DNA of 20,607 nt. Origin: an uncultured Porphyromonadaceae bacterium (lineage in GTDB: Bacteria > Bacteroidota > Bacteroidia > Bacteroidales > Muribaculaceae). The stretch covers positions 1-20,607 of the forward strand of contig CALEUL010000002.1 of the NCBI GenBank assembly GCA_937921035.1, given 5' to 3'. Below are positions 1-7,722 of this stretch, piece by piece (the stretch's first letter is position 1; each line of letters begins with the position of its first letter). The notes under the pieces are model-generated. The model saw only the letters and a list, made by a program, of their open reading frames with translations. It did no database searches and was not told the DNA's origin. A program made the translations under genes and the position numbers.

Positions 1-253
1 ATTGACTCGTTTGATTTATGCTCTCAAAACTGTCAACTTTTTTCAGTTCAAGTCATAAACAAACTTTTTGCGAAGAATTTTCATGGAATTATGTAAAAAT
101 TCACGATTTTTCTGTAAATAATCACTTTTTGCTGTTAAACACTCACTATTTCCAGTCATCGAGACATCGGACGCGCTATTTCTAATGCCTTTGCCAACAC
201 AATTGTTTCTCTTATAAGGAAAAAGTTGTAAATTTGCAGAAAATTTTTGACTA
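1..253. other. AT-rich upstream intergenic region
   Basis: This stretch is markedly richer in A and T than the genes that follow. It holds no reading frame that I can support. A minus-strand frame at 43-354 overlaps the start of the next gene and resembles no family I know. Apart from the promoter at its right end I see no RNA gene or strong hairpin. It may be the space in front of a gene lying to the left of the window. Confidence 0.5.
203..236 (+). promoter_or_regulatory. Bacteroidetes-type promoter of the GlmU-like gene
   Basis: TAAATTTG at 229-236 matches the Bacteroidetes -7 consensus TAnnTTTG. A TTG at 203-205 lies 23 bases upstream, slightly farther than the usual 19-21, so the -33 part is weak. 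Transcription would start near 240, giving a leader of about 14 bases before the ATG at 254. Confidence 0.6.
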
Positions 254-1417
254 ATGCAGAAAATTATAGTATTCGACGACGCAGACGTCCGGGCAAATCT
301 CCTCCCAATGACATATACTCGTCCTGTAGGTGATTTGCGCCTGGGAATTACCACAATCGCCGAAAAATGGCATAGTTACATTCCCGGTGATTTCGGATGG
401 TTGCCCGGAGAGGCATACATGAATGAGTTTTTTCCTTCGCCGGTGCCCGACGAGGATACTCTGTACGTCGCCGGACACGTTGTAGCTGATGCTGCCGTAG
501 CAAAGGCCGCAACTGCTCTTGCTCGCGGTGAAAAACTCACCGACGCCAAAGGCCGCGCCATCGCTTACCGCGGTGCCGGAGCCAACAAGGAGGTACCTTA
601 CACAGGCGAGCTTATGACCATAGAGCAGCTCTACGACATTTTTCTGAACAACAGCGCCGCACTCACTGCCGATTTTCAAACCATAACCGAAGGCCGTGTC
701 TCTCAGCCGCTTAGCGCCACAAATATCGTGATTGGCGACCCCTCGCTCGTGTTTCTTGAAGAAGGCGCGAGGGTAGAAGGCGCGTTTCTCAACACCTCTG
801 CCGGTCCCGTCTACATTGGTGCCGGCGCGGAAGTGATGGAGGGAAGTATGCTTCGCGGACCTGTTGCGGTATGCTGCCATGCCGTCGTGAACATGGGCAC
901 CAAAATATATCCCGGCACTACTGTAGGCCCCTGGTGCAAGGTTGGCGGCGAACTTAACAACGTCGTTATACACTCGTTCTCCAACAAGGCCCACGACGGG
1001 TTCCTCGGCAACGCCGTAATCGGACAGTGGTGCAATATCGGCGCCGGATGCGTTGCGTCCAATCTCAAGAACGACTACACTCCAATTCGTCTCTGGAACT
1101 ATCCCAGCGCACATTTTCTGCGCACGGGACTCCAGTTCTGCGGTCTGATAATGGGCGACCACTCCAAAGCCGGTATTAACACCATGTTCAACACCGCTAC
1201 GGTGCTTGGTGTGGGCGTAAATATCCACGGCTCAGGCTTTCCCCGCAATTTCGTGCCATCGTTCAGCGAAGGCTCAACAGCTGGCTATACCGATGTGTCA
1301 ATGACAAAGTTCTTCGAGACCGCACGCCGCATGATGGCACGCCGACACGTTGAGCTTACTCAGGCGCACGAGCGCATGTTCTACGCAATCCGCGAGGCTG
1401 CCGAAGCGTTCAAATAA
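254..1417 (+). CDS. GlmU-like putative sugar nucleotidyltransferase with left-handed beta-helix
   Basis: This 387-residue protein belongs to the Bacteroidetes GlmU-like family. The N-terminal part (about residues 1-150) opens with IIVFDDADVRANLLP and TYTRPVGDLRLGI, typical of the NTP_transf_4 type. It lacks the G-x-G-T-R...K loop of classical GlmU pyrophosphorylases. From about residue 160 to 330 there are hexapeptide-like turns (IVIGDPSLVFLEEGARVEGA, VYIGAGAEVMEGS, VIGQWCNIGAGC), so a left-handed parallel beta-helix is expected, as in acyl- or nucleotidyltransferases. The likely role is nucleotide-sugar or cell-envelope precursor synthesis in the cytoplasm, but the substrate is unknown. A promoter lies just upstream. 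rbfA follows after 98 bases, so it may or may not share that transcript. The family call is firm; the reaction is inference. Confidence 0.85.
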   Translation: MQKIIVFDDADVRANLLPMTYTRPVGDLRLGITTIAEKWHSYIPGDFGWLPGEAYMNEFFPSPVPDEDTLYVAGHVVADAAVAKAATALARGEKLTDAKGRAIAYRGAGANKEVPYTGELMTIEQLYDIFLNNSAALTADFQTITEGRVSQPLSATNIVIGDPSLVFLEEGARVEGAFLNTSAGPVYIGAGAEVMEGSMLRGPVAVCCHAVVNMGTKIYPGTTVGPWCKVGGELNNVVIHSFSNKAHDGFLGNAVIGQWCNIGAGCVASNLKNDYTPIRLWNYPSAHFLRTGLQFCGLIMGDHSKAGINTMFNTATVLGVGVNIHGSGFPRNFVPSFSEGSTAGYTDVSMTKFFETARRMMARRHVELTQAHERMFYAIREAAEAFK

Positions 1418-1515
1418 TTGAACCTTGCCCTGCCCGGGCTTGTTGATTTTGCAAGGGCGCCGCTATTCCTGAACGGAAACGGCTGCATCCGAACATTTAT
1501 ATAACTCACATAATT

Positions 1516-1851
1516 ATGGAAAGTACACGTCAGGCAAAAATATCGCGCCTGCTCCAGAAGGAGCTGAGCGAAATATTCCGTCAGCAAACCGCCAAAACAC
1601 ACGGCATAATAGTATCCGTTAGCGCCGTACGCACGTCGCCGGATCTATCTGTAGCCAAGGTTTATCTCTCCATCTTCCCCTCGGACAAGAGCAAGGATAT
1701 GCTTGCCAACATCGAGGCGTCGGCGAAGACCGTCCGCTACGAACTGGCTCAGAAGGTGCGTTTCCAGCTCCGGAAGGTACCCGAACTGCAGTTCTACATC
1801 GACGATTCTCTCGATTACATCGAAAACATCGACAACCTGCTGAAACAATAG
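1516..1851 (+). CDS. rbfA: 30S ribosome-binding factor A
   Basis: RbfA is a small KH-fold protein that binds the immature 30S subunit near the 5' end of 16S rRNA and supports late maturation and cold adaptation. The 111-residue length fits the family. The N-terminus (ESTRQAKISRLLQKELSEIF) and the central VSVSAVRTSPDLSVAKVYLS strand-turn-strand are diagnostic, and the KVPELQFYIDDSLDY end is typical. The ATG at 1516 is the only sensible start. The next gene begins 7 bases after its stop, so rbfA probably heads or lies within a transcript with the permease, radical SAM and ZIP genes. The other rRNA-maturation gene in the window, ybeY, is about 3 kb downstream. Confidence 0.95.
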   Translation: MESTRQAKISRLLQKELSEIFRQQTAKTHGIIVSVSAVRTSPDLSVAKVYLSIFPSDKSKDMLANIEASAKTVRYELAQKVRFQLRKVPELQFYIDDSLDYIENIDNLLKQ

Positions 1852-1858
1852 GCCCTAA

Positions 1859-3091
1859 ATGCTTGCCACGCGCATAGCCCTGCGCTACCTGTTCGCCAAG
1901 AAATCACACAAGGCGGTAAATGTAATCTCTGTTATCTCTATGGCCGGCGTGGCCGTGGCGACAATGGCGATTGTCGTGGTGCTGTCTGTTTTCAACGGAT
2001 TCACCGACCTTGCTGGCAGGCATCTGTCCCTCATTGACCCCGACGTAAAGATTCTGCCAGCTACAGGCAAGGTTTTCCACAGCGCCGACAGTCTGCGCAG
2101 CATCGTCGAGGCTCACCAGGGCGTGGAAGCGACCATGCTTACCATCCAGGATCGCGGTCTGCTCACCGCCGGCGAGATTCAGAAGCCCGTGGTATTCAAA
2201 GGTATCGATGCCGCCGAGGCTCCTGCGGTGCTCGATATGCAGGGCCTTCTTATCGACGGCACGCTGGAAGATGGCACCAACATTCCAGGCAACGTTTCCG
2301 GAGCGCAGATTGCCGTGGGCGTGGCGCTGGATATGTCGCTGCGCCCGTCAATGTACCGTGCAGCCGAACTGTATGTGCCACGGCGAACAGGACGCATAAA
2401 TCCTGCCAATCCCGCAGCATCGTACTACACGCTCCCGCTGGCCGTTACTGGGGTATTCCGGGTAGACCAGCCCGAATATGACTCCGACTTTATCTTCATA
2501 CCCCTGTCCGATGCTCGCGATATTCTGGAATACGGCGGCGAAGACGTCGCCGGTGCTATAGAAGTCCGAGCTACGGATAGCACTGATGCCGGACGTCTGC
2601 GCGACGATTTGCAGATGCAGCTTGGCGATGGTTTCCAGGTACTCACGCGAGAGCAGCAGCAGGCCGAAACATTCCGAATGATTGCCGTGGAAAAATGGGT
2701 AACATTCCTCATGCTTGTTTTCATTCTCCTTGTGGCTTCGTTCAATATTATATCCACCCTGAGCCTTCTCGTTATCGAGAAACGGGACAACATGGAAACC
2801 CTGCGCGCATTGGGTGCTCCGCACAGCCTCGTGAGAAACATTTTCATCGCCGAGGGTTGGCTTATCACCATCTTCGGCGGAATAATTGGCACAGCGGCTG
2901 GAATACTTCTTTCGCTGGTGCAACAGCACTTCGGAATAATAAAACTGGCCGCCGACACGTCGGCGCTGACAATCGACGTATACCCCGTGCGCCTCGAATG
3001 GGGCGACGTGGCTCTCGTTCTTGCTGCCGTTGTCCTCACTGGACTCGCCATAGCTCAGATTTCAAGGTTCTTCACACGCAAAATTCAATAG
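1859..3091 (+). CDS. ABC transporter permease of the FtsX/LolC/LolE family
   Basis: This is a 410-residue inner-membrane protein with the MacB/LolE layout. There is one N-terminal membrane helix (about residues 20-46, after the RYLFAKKSHKAVNVIS motif typical of LolC/E). A long periplasmic domain (about 47-277) follows, then three C-terminal helices (about 278-305, 333-355, 384-400). Between the second and third helices is the cytoplasmic coupling segment IEKRDNMETLRALGAP, where the ATPase subunit docks. LolC/E-type permeases extract lipoproteins from the inner membrane for transport to the outer membrane, and in Bacteroidetes annotation this family is usually called a lipoprotein-releasing permease. 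No ATPase gene lies nearby, so a LolD-like partner must be encoded elsewhere. Substrate assignment is by family only. The gene starts 7 bases after rbfA. Confidence 0.85.
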   Translation: MLATRIALRYLFAKKSHKAVNVISVISMAGVAVATMAIVVVLSVFNGFTDLAGRHLSLIDPDVKILPATGKVFHSADSLRSIVEAHQGVEATMLTIQDRGLLTAGEIQKPVVFKGIDAAEAPAVLDMQGLLIDGTLEDGTNIPGNVSGAQIAVGVALDMSLRPSMYRAAELYVPRRTGRINPANPAASYYTLPLAVTGVFRVDQPEYDSDFIFIPLSDARDILEYGGEDVAGAIEVRATDSTDAGRLRDDLQMQLGDGFQVLTREQQQAETFRMIAVEKWVTFLMLVFILLVASFNIISTLSLLVIEKRDNMETLRALGAPHSLVRNIFIAEGWLITIFGGIIGTAAGILLSLVQQHFGIIKLAADTSALTIDVYPVRLEWGDVALVLAAVVLTGLAIAQISRFFTRKIQ

Positions 3092-3093
3092 AA

Positions 3094-3873
3094 ATGCAAA
3101 GAGTTCTTTTCCATTCAACCATTTTCGGACCAATTCATTCACGCCGCTTAGGTACGTCGCTCGGAATAAACCTTATGCCGAACGACGGCAAAATATGTTC
3201 TTTCGACTGTCTGTACTGCGAGGCCGGTTACAACGCTCAGGGCGCAGGAACTACGGGGATAGCCCCGAGAGAAAGCGTCCGCGACAGCCTGGAAAAGAAA
3301 CTCGCACAGATGAAGGCCGACGGAGACCGGCTGGACGTTATCACTTTCTCGGGCAACGGAGAGCCTACGCTGCACCCCGATTTCGAGGGCGTGATAGACG
3401 ATACCATCGCATTGCGCGACAAATACTATCGCAATGTGAAAATAAGCGTGCTCACAAACGCTACACGTCTTGCCGACACTGCTGTGGATGCGGCCCTGCG
3501 CAAAGTCGACAACAACATAATGAAACTGGACAGCGCCATCGCCGCTACAGTGGCGCTTATGGACCGTCCTGCACCAGGCTACGACCTCACCAGAACCATC
3601 GAACGCATAGCATCGTTCGGCAGACAGGGAATCGTACAGACAATGATTACCCGCGGATCGCACGACGGACAGATAATAGACAACAGCACCGAGACCGAAA
3701 TATCGGCTCTTATCGAGGCGTATAAAATGATTATGCCCGGCGAGATAATGCTATATACCGTAGACCGTCCGACGCCGGAGATTTCGCTCTGCCGCGTACC
3801 GGTGGCCGAACTCGAGGCCATAGCAGACCGCATTCGACGCGAAACCGGTATTCCCGTACAAGTATCCGCCTGA
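3094..3873 (+). CDS. Radical SAM protein (COG0731-like), function unknown
   Basis: I chose the ATG at 3094, 2 bases after the permease stop, giving 259 residues. The frame is open farther left (to 2695), but that part runs inside the permease gene and does not look like protein of this family. The cluster-binding motif C-x3-C-x2-C is complete at C35, C39 and C42 (ICSFDCLYC), preceded by LGTSLGINLMP, as in COG0731 Fe-S oxidoreductases, which are related to TYW1-type wyosine enzymes. A glycine-rich FSGNGEPTLHPDF stretch forms the SAM-binding GGE-like element. A [4Fe-4S] cluster and S-adenosylmethionine are therefore expected, with radical chemistry on an unknown substrate. Its tight spacing between the permease and the ZIP transporter suggests co-transcription but does not reveal the substrate. 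Confidence 0.85.
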   Translation: MQRVLFHSTIFGPIHSRRLGTSLGINLMPNDGKICSFDCLYCEAGYNAQGAGTTGIAPRESVRDSLEKKLAQMKADGDRLDVITFSGNGEPTLHPDFEGVIDDTIALRDKYYRNVKISVLTNATRLADTAVDAALRKVDNNIMKLDSAIAATVALMDRPAPGYDLTRTIERIASFGRQGIVQTMITRGSHDGQIIDNSTETEISALIEAYKMIMPGEIMLYTVDRPTPEISLCRVPVAELEAIADRIRRETGIPVQVSA

Positions 3874-3879
3874 CGCATC

Positions 3880-4677
3880 ATGCAGCCTTCTCTCTCCGAA
3901 ATAGTCATAGCATTAGGACTGACAGTAGTGGCCGGTCTTGCCACAGGCCTGGGCGGACTGATAACACTCTTTACGCGCCACGACAACACCCGCGTTCTTG
4001 CTTTCGCAATGGGTCTTTCCGCCGGTGTCATGACATACATTTCCTTTATGGAACTGCTGCCGGAAGCTATGGAAAGCTTCGGCGGTGGCCTTAGGGGAGA
4101 GGCACTCGCGCTGCTTGCATTCTTTGCTGGAATAGCTCTGATAGCAATTATAGACAAGCTTGTTCCCGAGGACGAGAATCCACACGAAGCGCACACACTC
4201 GCCGAACTATCCAGACCGGGCAATCACCACCTGCGGCGCACGGGTGCCATGCTGGCTCTCGCAATAGGTATACACAACTTCCCGGAGGGTATGGCAACGT
4301 TCGTTTCGGTACTCGACGGAGGCATGGAATTAGCGCTGCCAATCGTAATTGCCATTGCTATTCACAACATACCCGAGGGAATTGCCGTATTTGTGCCCAT
4401 ATATCAATCCACAGGCGACAAACGCAAGGCAATGAGGTATACTTTCGTTTCGGGCCTCTCCGAGCCGGCTGGCGCACTTGCAGGCGCCATATTCCTGCTT
4501 CCTTTCTGGTCAGATGCCGTCAACGCCGCATGTCTGGCTGCCGTAGCCGGTATAATGGTTTACATTTCGTTCGACGAGCTGCTTCCTGGCGCCGAACGCC
4601 ACGGCCATCACCATCACGCGCTTGCAGGCGTTATCGCTGGGCTGGCTCTGATGGCGGTTTCACTGCTGATATTATAG
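3880..4677 (+). CDS. zupT: ZIP-family zinc/divalent metal transporter (ZupT type)
   Basis: ZupT-type proteins import zinc, and often iron or manganese, across the inner membrane. The 265-residue protein has about eight hydrophobic helices with an internal His/Glu-containing loop. It carries the two hallmark metal-site motifs: HNFPEG, followed by MATFVS, and HNIPEG, followed by IAVFVP. A third conserved stretch, FVSGLSEPAGALAGAIF, is also present. A histidine cluster (HGHHHH) precedes the last helix. The gene begins 6 bases after the radical SAM gene and ends just before a hairpin terminator, so it closes this transcript. The transporter family is certain. The choice of zinc as main substrate comes from the family. 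Confidence 0.92.
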   Translation: MQPSLSEIVIALGLTVVAGLATGLGGLITLFTRHDNTRVLAFAMGLSAGVMTYISFMELLPEAMESFGGGLRGEALALLAFFAGIALIAIIDKLVPEDENPHEAHTLAELSRPGNHHLRRTGAMLALAIGIHNFPEGMATFVSVLDGGMELALPIVIAIAIHNIPEGIAVFVPIYQSTGDKRKAMRYTFVSGLSEPAGALAGAIFLLPFWSDAVNAACLAAVAGIMVYISFDELLPGAERHGHHHHALAGVIAGLALMAVSLLIL

Positions 4678-4699
4678 CTCCATCGCACCTAAATTAGCT

Positions 4700-4736
4700 A
4701 AAATAGCCGAATCATAGTTACTGTTTCGGCTATTTT
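4700..4736 (+). terminator. Hairpin terminator after the ZIP transporter gene
   Basis: AAAATAGCCGAA at 4700-4711 is exactly complementary to TTCGGCTATTTT at 4725-4736, forming a 12-bp stem with a 13-base loop. The A/T ends give a T-rich 3' side. It lies between the ZIP gene and ybeY and is symmetric enough to work in both directions. Confidence 0.7.
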
Positions 4737-4739
4737 CAC

Positions 4740-4747
4740 TAAATTTG
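4740..4747 (+). promoter_or_regulatory. -7 promoter element of ybeY-mnmG
   Basis: TAAATTTG matches the Bacteroidetes -7 consensus TAnnTTTG and follows directly on the terminator. No clear TTTG -33 element sits at the right distance, because that position falls in the hairpin loop. Transcription would start near 4751, about 15 bases before the preferred ybeY ATG at 4766. Confidence 0.55.
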
Positions 4748-4765
4748 CAATTCAATTTCGATGCT

Positions 4766-5194
4766 ATGAAACCTCAGATACAATGGTTATCATCGGGCGT
4801 CGAACTCCCGCCCATTGATTATCAACTACTTGAGCAGTGGATTGCCCAAGTGGCGCAATCGCACAACCGTATCGCTTACACGCTCAACTATATTTTCTGC
4901 AACGACGAAGAAATACTCCGGGTAAACCGTCAATTCCTTGACCACGACTACTTTACGGATATTATAACCTTCGATACATGCAGAGGAGCGCTTCTGCGGG
5001 GCGATATTTACATTTCTCTCGACACCGTTGCCAGCAACGCAGCTCAGTTAGGTACTGATCCTCATCGTGAACTTCTCCGCGTGATTATTCATGGCATTCT
5101 GCACCTTTGCGGCATAAACGACAAGGGGCCTGGAGAACGAGAGATTATGGAAGCCGCGGAGAATCAAGCCCTTGAATTATTCGACCATCTTTAA
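4766..5194 (+). CDS. ybeY: Endoribonuclease YbeY (rRNA maturation)
   Basis: YbeY is a zinc-dependent RNase that takes part in 16S rRNA 3'-end maturation and 70S quality control. I prefer the ATG at 4766 (142 residues, MKPQIQWLSS). The frame can be opened at a TTG at 4745, but that codon lies inside the -7 promoter element, so it would not be on the transcript. The YILNFIF-like region (YTLNYIFCNDEEILRVNRQF, then HDYFTDIITF) is typical. The metal motif reads HGILHLCGINDK: the first two histidines are present, while the third ligand position has Asp instead of the His of E. coli YbeY. I recall that as usual for Bacteroidetes. mnmG follows after 9 bases. Confidence 0.93.
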   Translation: MKPQIQWLSSGVELPPIDYQLLEQWIAQVAQSHNRIAYTLNYIFCNDEEILRVNRQFLDHDYFTDIITFDTCRGALLRGDIYISLDTVASNAAQLGTDPHRELLRVIIHGILHLCGINDKGPGEREIMEAAENQALELFDHL

Positions 5195-5203
5195 TTAACA
5201 CAA

Positions 5204-7084
5204 ATGGTTTTCGATTACGATGTTATTGTTGTCGGCGCCGGTCATGCCGGCTGCGAAGCTGCCCATGCCGCAGCCACTATCGGCGCACACACACTTCTCA
5301 TAACTATAGACATGCACAAGATTGCCCAGATGAGCTGCAACCCGGCTGTAGGTGGCATTGCCAAAGGACAGATTGTGCGTGAAATCGACGCGCTCGGAGG
5401 CATGATGGGAATCATCACCGACGCAACCGCTATCCAGTTCAGAATGCTGAACCGCAGCAAAGGTCCCGCCATGTGGAGCCCGCGTGCTCAGTCAGACCGC
5501 ACAAAGTTCTCCAACCTGTGGCGTGAGACGCTCGAGAACACGCCGAATTTGGAGATGTGGCAGGGTAGCGTCGTTCAGCTCCTTTTCAACGAAGAGGGTC
5601 AACTGTGCGGCGTGCTGACCGACGAGGGCGCAAAATTCAATGCTCGCAAAATTGTACTGACAAATGGCACGTTCCTGAACGGACTGATGCATATTGGCCG
5701 CTGCAAAATAGAAGGCGGCCGAATAGCTGAACCTGCATCGCACGGACTAACGGAACAGCTTGCTGAGATAGGCTTCGCCACAGCACGCATGAAAACAGGT
5801 ACGCCTCCGCGAATCGACGGACGCACCGTAAATTTCGCTCTTGCCCGGCCCCAGGCTGGAGAAGATGTATCACATCTTTTCAGCTACCTCCCCGAATCGC
5901 ACACTACACTGCGCCAGCGCGAGTGTTACACGGTTTACACGAATCCCGAAACTTGCGCAATTCTGCGCGACGGTCTGCCGGACTCGCCTCTGTACAACGG
6001 ACAGATCCAGAGTATTGGCCCTCGTTATTGCCCGTCAATAGAAACAAAAATTGTTACCTTCGCCGATAAAACGGAACACCAGCTATTTCTGGAACCGGAA
6101 GGCGAGACAACGCAGGAATACTATCTCAACGGGTTCTCGTCGTCTATGCCGCTGGATGTGCAGATACGCGCCATGTCTACAATCCCGGCACTGAAAGAAG
6201 CATGCATATATAGGCCCGGCTACGCGATTGAATACGACTTCTTCGACCCCACGCAGCTCTACCACACGCTTGAGACACGCCTTGTGCCCGGTTTGTATTT
6301 CGCAGGACAGATAAACGGCACCACCGGCTACGAGGAAGCCGCAGGGCAAGGCCTTGTCGCAGGTGCCAATGCCGCACTCGCCGCATTGGGTAAAGAACAG
6401 TTCACAATAGGACGAGACCAGGCATATATAGGCGTACTGATCGACGATTTGATTACAAAAGGTGTGGACGAGCCATACCGGATGTTCACTTCGCGCGCGG
6501 AATACCGCATATTGCTACGCCAGGACGATGCCGACATGCGCCTCACGCCCATTGGCTATAGAATCGGCCTGGCTGACGAACGGCGCTTCCGCCTGATGGA
6601 AGAAAAACGGTCTTTGCGCGACAACCTGATAAACCTCGCCGACACCCTCACAGTACACCCCGCGCAAGTGGAGGTGCTGATGGCGGAAGCTGAGACCACT
6701 CCGTTGAGGCAAGGAACAAAACTCGCCGACCTGATACAGCGCCCGCAGCTCAACATTGCCAGACTCGCTCCCTATATTCCCCAACTTCAGCAGATGCTTG
6801 ACGAGCTGCCGGACGACCGTCGCGACGAAATAGCAGAGGCCGCCGAGATTCTGATTAAATACCGCGGTTATATCGCACGCGAACAGCTCGTGGCCGACAA
6901 GCTGCGCCGCCTCGAGGATGTCCGCCTGCCCCAAAGCATGGACTTCACTTCCATAAAAGCTATCTCCACCGAGGGACGACAGAAACTCGAACGGCACCGT
7001 CCCGCCACAGTAGGCGAAGCCTCTCGAATCCCCGGAATCTCGCCAAGCGACGTAAACATCCTCCTTCTCCTGCTCAATAGATAA
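5204..7084 (+). CDS. mnmG: tRNA uridine-5-carboxymethylaminomethyl(34) synthesis enzyme MnmG
   Basis: MnmG (GidA) binds FAD and, with the GTPase MnmE, installs the carboxymethylaminomethyl group on the wobble uridine (U34) of certain tRNAs, using methylene-tetrahydrofolate. At 626 residues it is full length. The FAD dinucleotide-binding motif GAGHAG is at residues 11-16. The conserved SCNPAVGGIAKGQ and GPAMWSPRAQSD blocks follow. FAGQINGTTGYEEAAGQG is in the second half, and the C-terminal helical MnmE/tRNA-binding end finishes with EASRIPGISPSDVNILL. mnmE is not in the window. The gene is 9 bases behind ybeY and is probably co-transcribed with it. Its stop codon touches a 22-bp palindrome. 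Confidence 0.97.
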   Translation: MVFDYDVIVVGAGHAGCEAAHAAATIGAHTLLITIDMHKIAQMSCNPAVGGIAKGQIVREIDALGGMMGIITDATAIQFRMLNRSKGPAMWSPRAQSDRTKFSNLWRETLENTPNLEMWQGSVVQLLFNEEGQLCGVLTDEGAKFNARKIVLTNGTFLNGLMHIGRCKIEGGRIAEPASHGLTEQLAEIGFATARMKTGTPPRIDGRTVNFALARPQAGEDVSHLFSYLPESHTTLRQRECYTVYTNPETCAILRDGLPDSPLYNGQIQSIGPRYCPSIETKIVTFADKTEHQLFLEPEGETTQEYYLNGFSSSMPLDVQIRAMSTIPALKEACIYRPGYAIEYDFFDPTQLYHTLETRLVPGLYFAGQINGTTGYEEAAGQGLVAGANAALAALGKEQFTIGRDQAYIGVLIDDLITKGVDEPYRMFTSRAEYRILLRQDDADMRLTPIGYRIGLADERRFRLMEEKRSLRDNLINLADTLTVHPAQVEVLMAEAETTPLRQGTKLADLIQRPQLNIARLAPYIPQLQQMLDELPDDRRDEIAEAAEILIKYRGYIAREQLVADKLRRLEDVRLPQSMDFTSIKAISTEGRQKLERHRPATVGEASRIPGISPSDVNILLLLLNR

Positions 7085-7104
7085 TTGTTCCACGTGGAAC
7101 AATT
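7083..7104. promoter_or_regulatory. parS-like centromere site (22-bp perfect palindrome)
   Basis: A perfect 22-bp palindrome without loop begins on the last two bases of the mnmG stop codon. Its central 16 bases (7086-7101) read TGTTCCACGTGGAACA. This has the general form TGTTnCACGTGnAACA recognised by the chromosome-partition protein ParB and, as I recall, agrees with the Pseudomonas-type parS core. Sites of this kind often sit near gidA/mnmG and the origin. The lack of a loop and of a U-run makes a terminator less likely. No parA or parB gene is in the window. Confidence 0.8.
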
Positions 7105-7149
7105 TTAAGCCAAATTTTAGATTATCAATAACTTAAAAACGATACCATC

Positions 7150-7668
7150 ATGGAGTACGTAAAATCAATCATTCGCGACGTGCCCGACTTCCCCGCTCCG
7201 GGCATCCTGTTCAAAGACCTGACAACAGCCTTCAAGGACGCGCGCGCTCTCAACGTCATTGGCAGCGAACTGTCCAAACTATACAAAGACAAAGGAATCA
7301 CTAAAGTTGTGGGCATAGAATCGCGCGGCTTCATCGGGGGCTCGATAATGGCATACGAATTGGGGGCTGGTTTTGTTCCCGCTCGCAAACCCGGAAAACT
7401 GCCCGCAAACGTTATCCGGCAGGAATATAAAAAGGAATATGGCACCGACGTTATAGAAATGCACAGCGACGCCATCACTCCCGACGACATCGTGGTAATA
7501 CACGACGATGTTCTGGCCACAGGCGGCACAATGGCTGCTGCCGTAGAACTGGTTCGTTCGATGAAACCCAAGAAAATTTACGTAAACTTCATTATCGAGC
7601 TTGAGGCTCTGCACGGACGCGAGCACCTTCCCGAAGACATAGAAGTAACATCACTGATTACTTACTAA
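7150..7668 (+). CDS. apt: Adenine phosphoribosyltransferase
   Basis: APRT makes AMP from adenine and phosphoribosyl pyrophosphate in the cytoplasm, the main adenine salvage step. The 172-residue length is normal. The start region (IIRDVPDFPAPGILFKDLT) and the GIESRGFIGG loop are specific to APRT. The PRPP-binding motif VVIHDDVLATGGT spans residues 115-127. The gene lies 65 bases after mnmG, across the parS-like palindrome. I see no convincing TAnnTTTG element of its own, so it is probably read from the ybeY promoter. A GC-rich hairpin follows its stop. In many Bacteroidetes I recall uvrC coming next, but here there is a gene-poor gap instead. Confidence 0.96.
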   Translation: MEYVKSIIRDVPDFPAPGILFKDLTTAFKDARALNVIGSELSKLYKDKGITKVVGIESRGFIGGSIMAYELGAGFVPARKPGKLPANVIRQEYKKEYGTDVIEMHSDAITPDDIVVIHDDVLATGGTMAAAVELVRSMKPKKIYVNFIIELEALHGREHLPEDIEVTSLITY

Positions 7669-7696
7669 CCGAAAATCCTCGGAACAGAATATAGAA

Positions 7697-7722
7697 CAGG
7701 GGCGGCCTCGCGGTCGCCCCTG
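7697..7722 (+). terminator. GC-rich hairpin terminator after apt
   Basis: The arm CAGGGGCGGCC (7697-7707) pairs with GGTCGCCCCTG (7712-7722) through 11 bp including one G-T pair, closing a 4-base loop. The following bases CTTTCG are only modestly T-rich. The hairpin starts 28 bases after the apt stop, where a terminator is expected. Confidence 0.75.

Noticed and set aside
251..1228. Long minus-strand frame (325 codons) opposite the GlmU-like gene
   Set aside because: It lies wholly antisense to a well-recognised gene and its translation resembles no family; it is a codon-bias shadow.
1423..1456. CCTTGC/GCAAGG inverted repeat between the GlmU-like gene and rbfA, considered as a terminator
   Set aside because: The stem is only 6 bp with a 22-base loop and no T-run; support is too weak.
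2695..3093. 133-codon upstream extension of the radical SAM frame
   Set aside because: It overlaps the permease gene in another frame; the family-like protein starts at the ATG at 3094, just after the permease stop.
4745..4765. TTG start seven codons upstream for ybeY
   Set aside because: The TTG is part of the TAAATTTG promoter element and so would not be transcribed; the ATG at 4766 fits the family.
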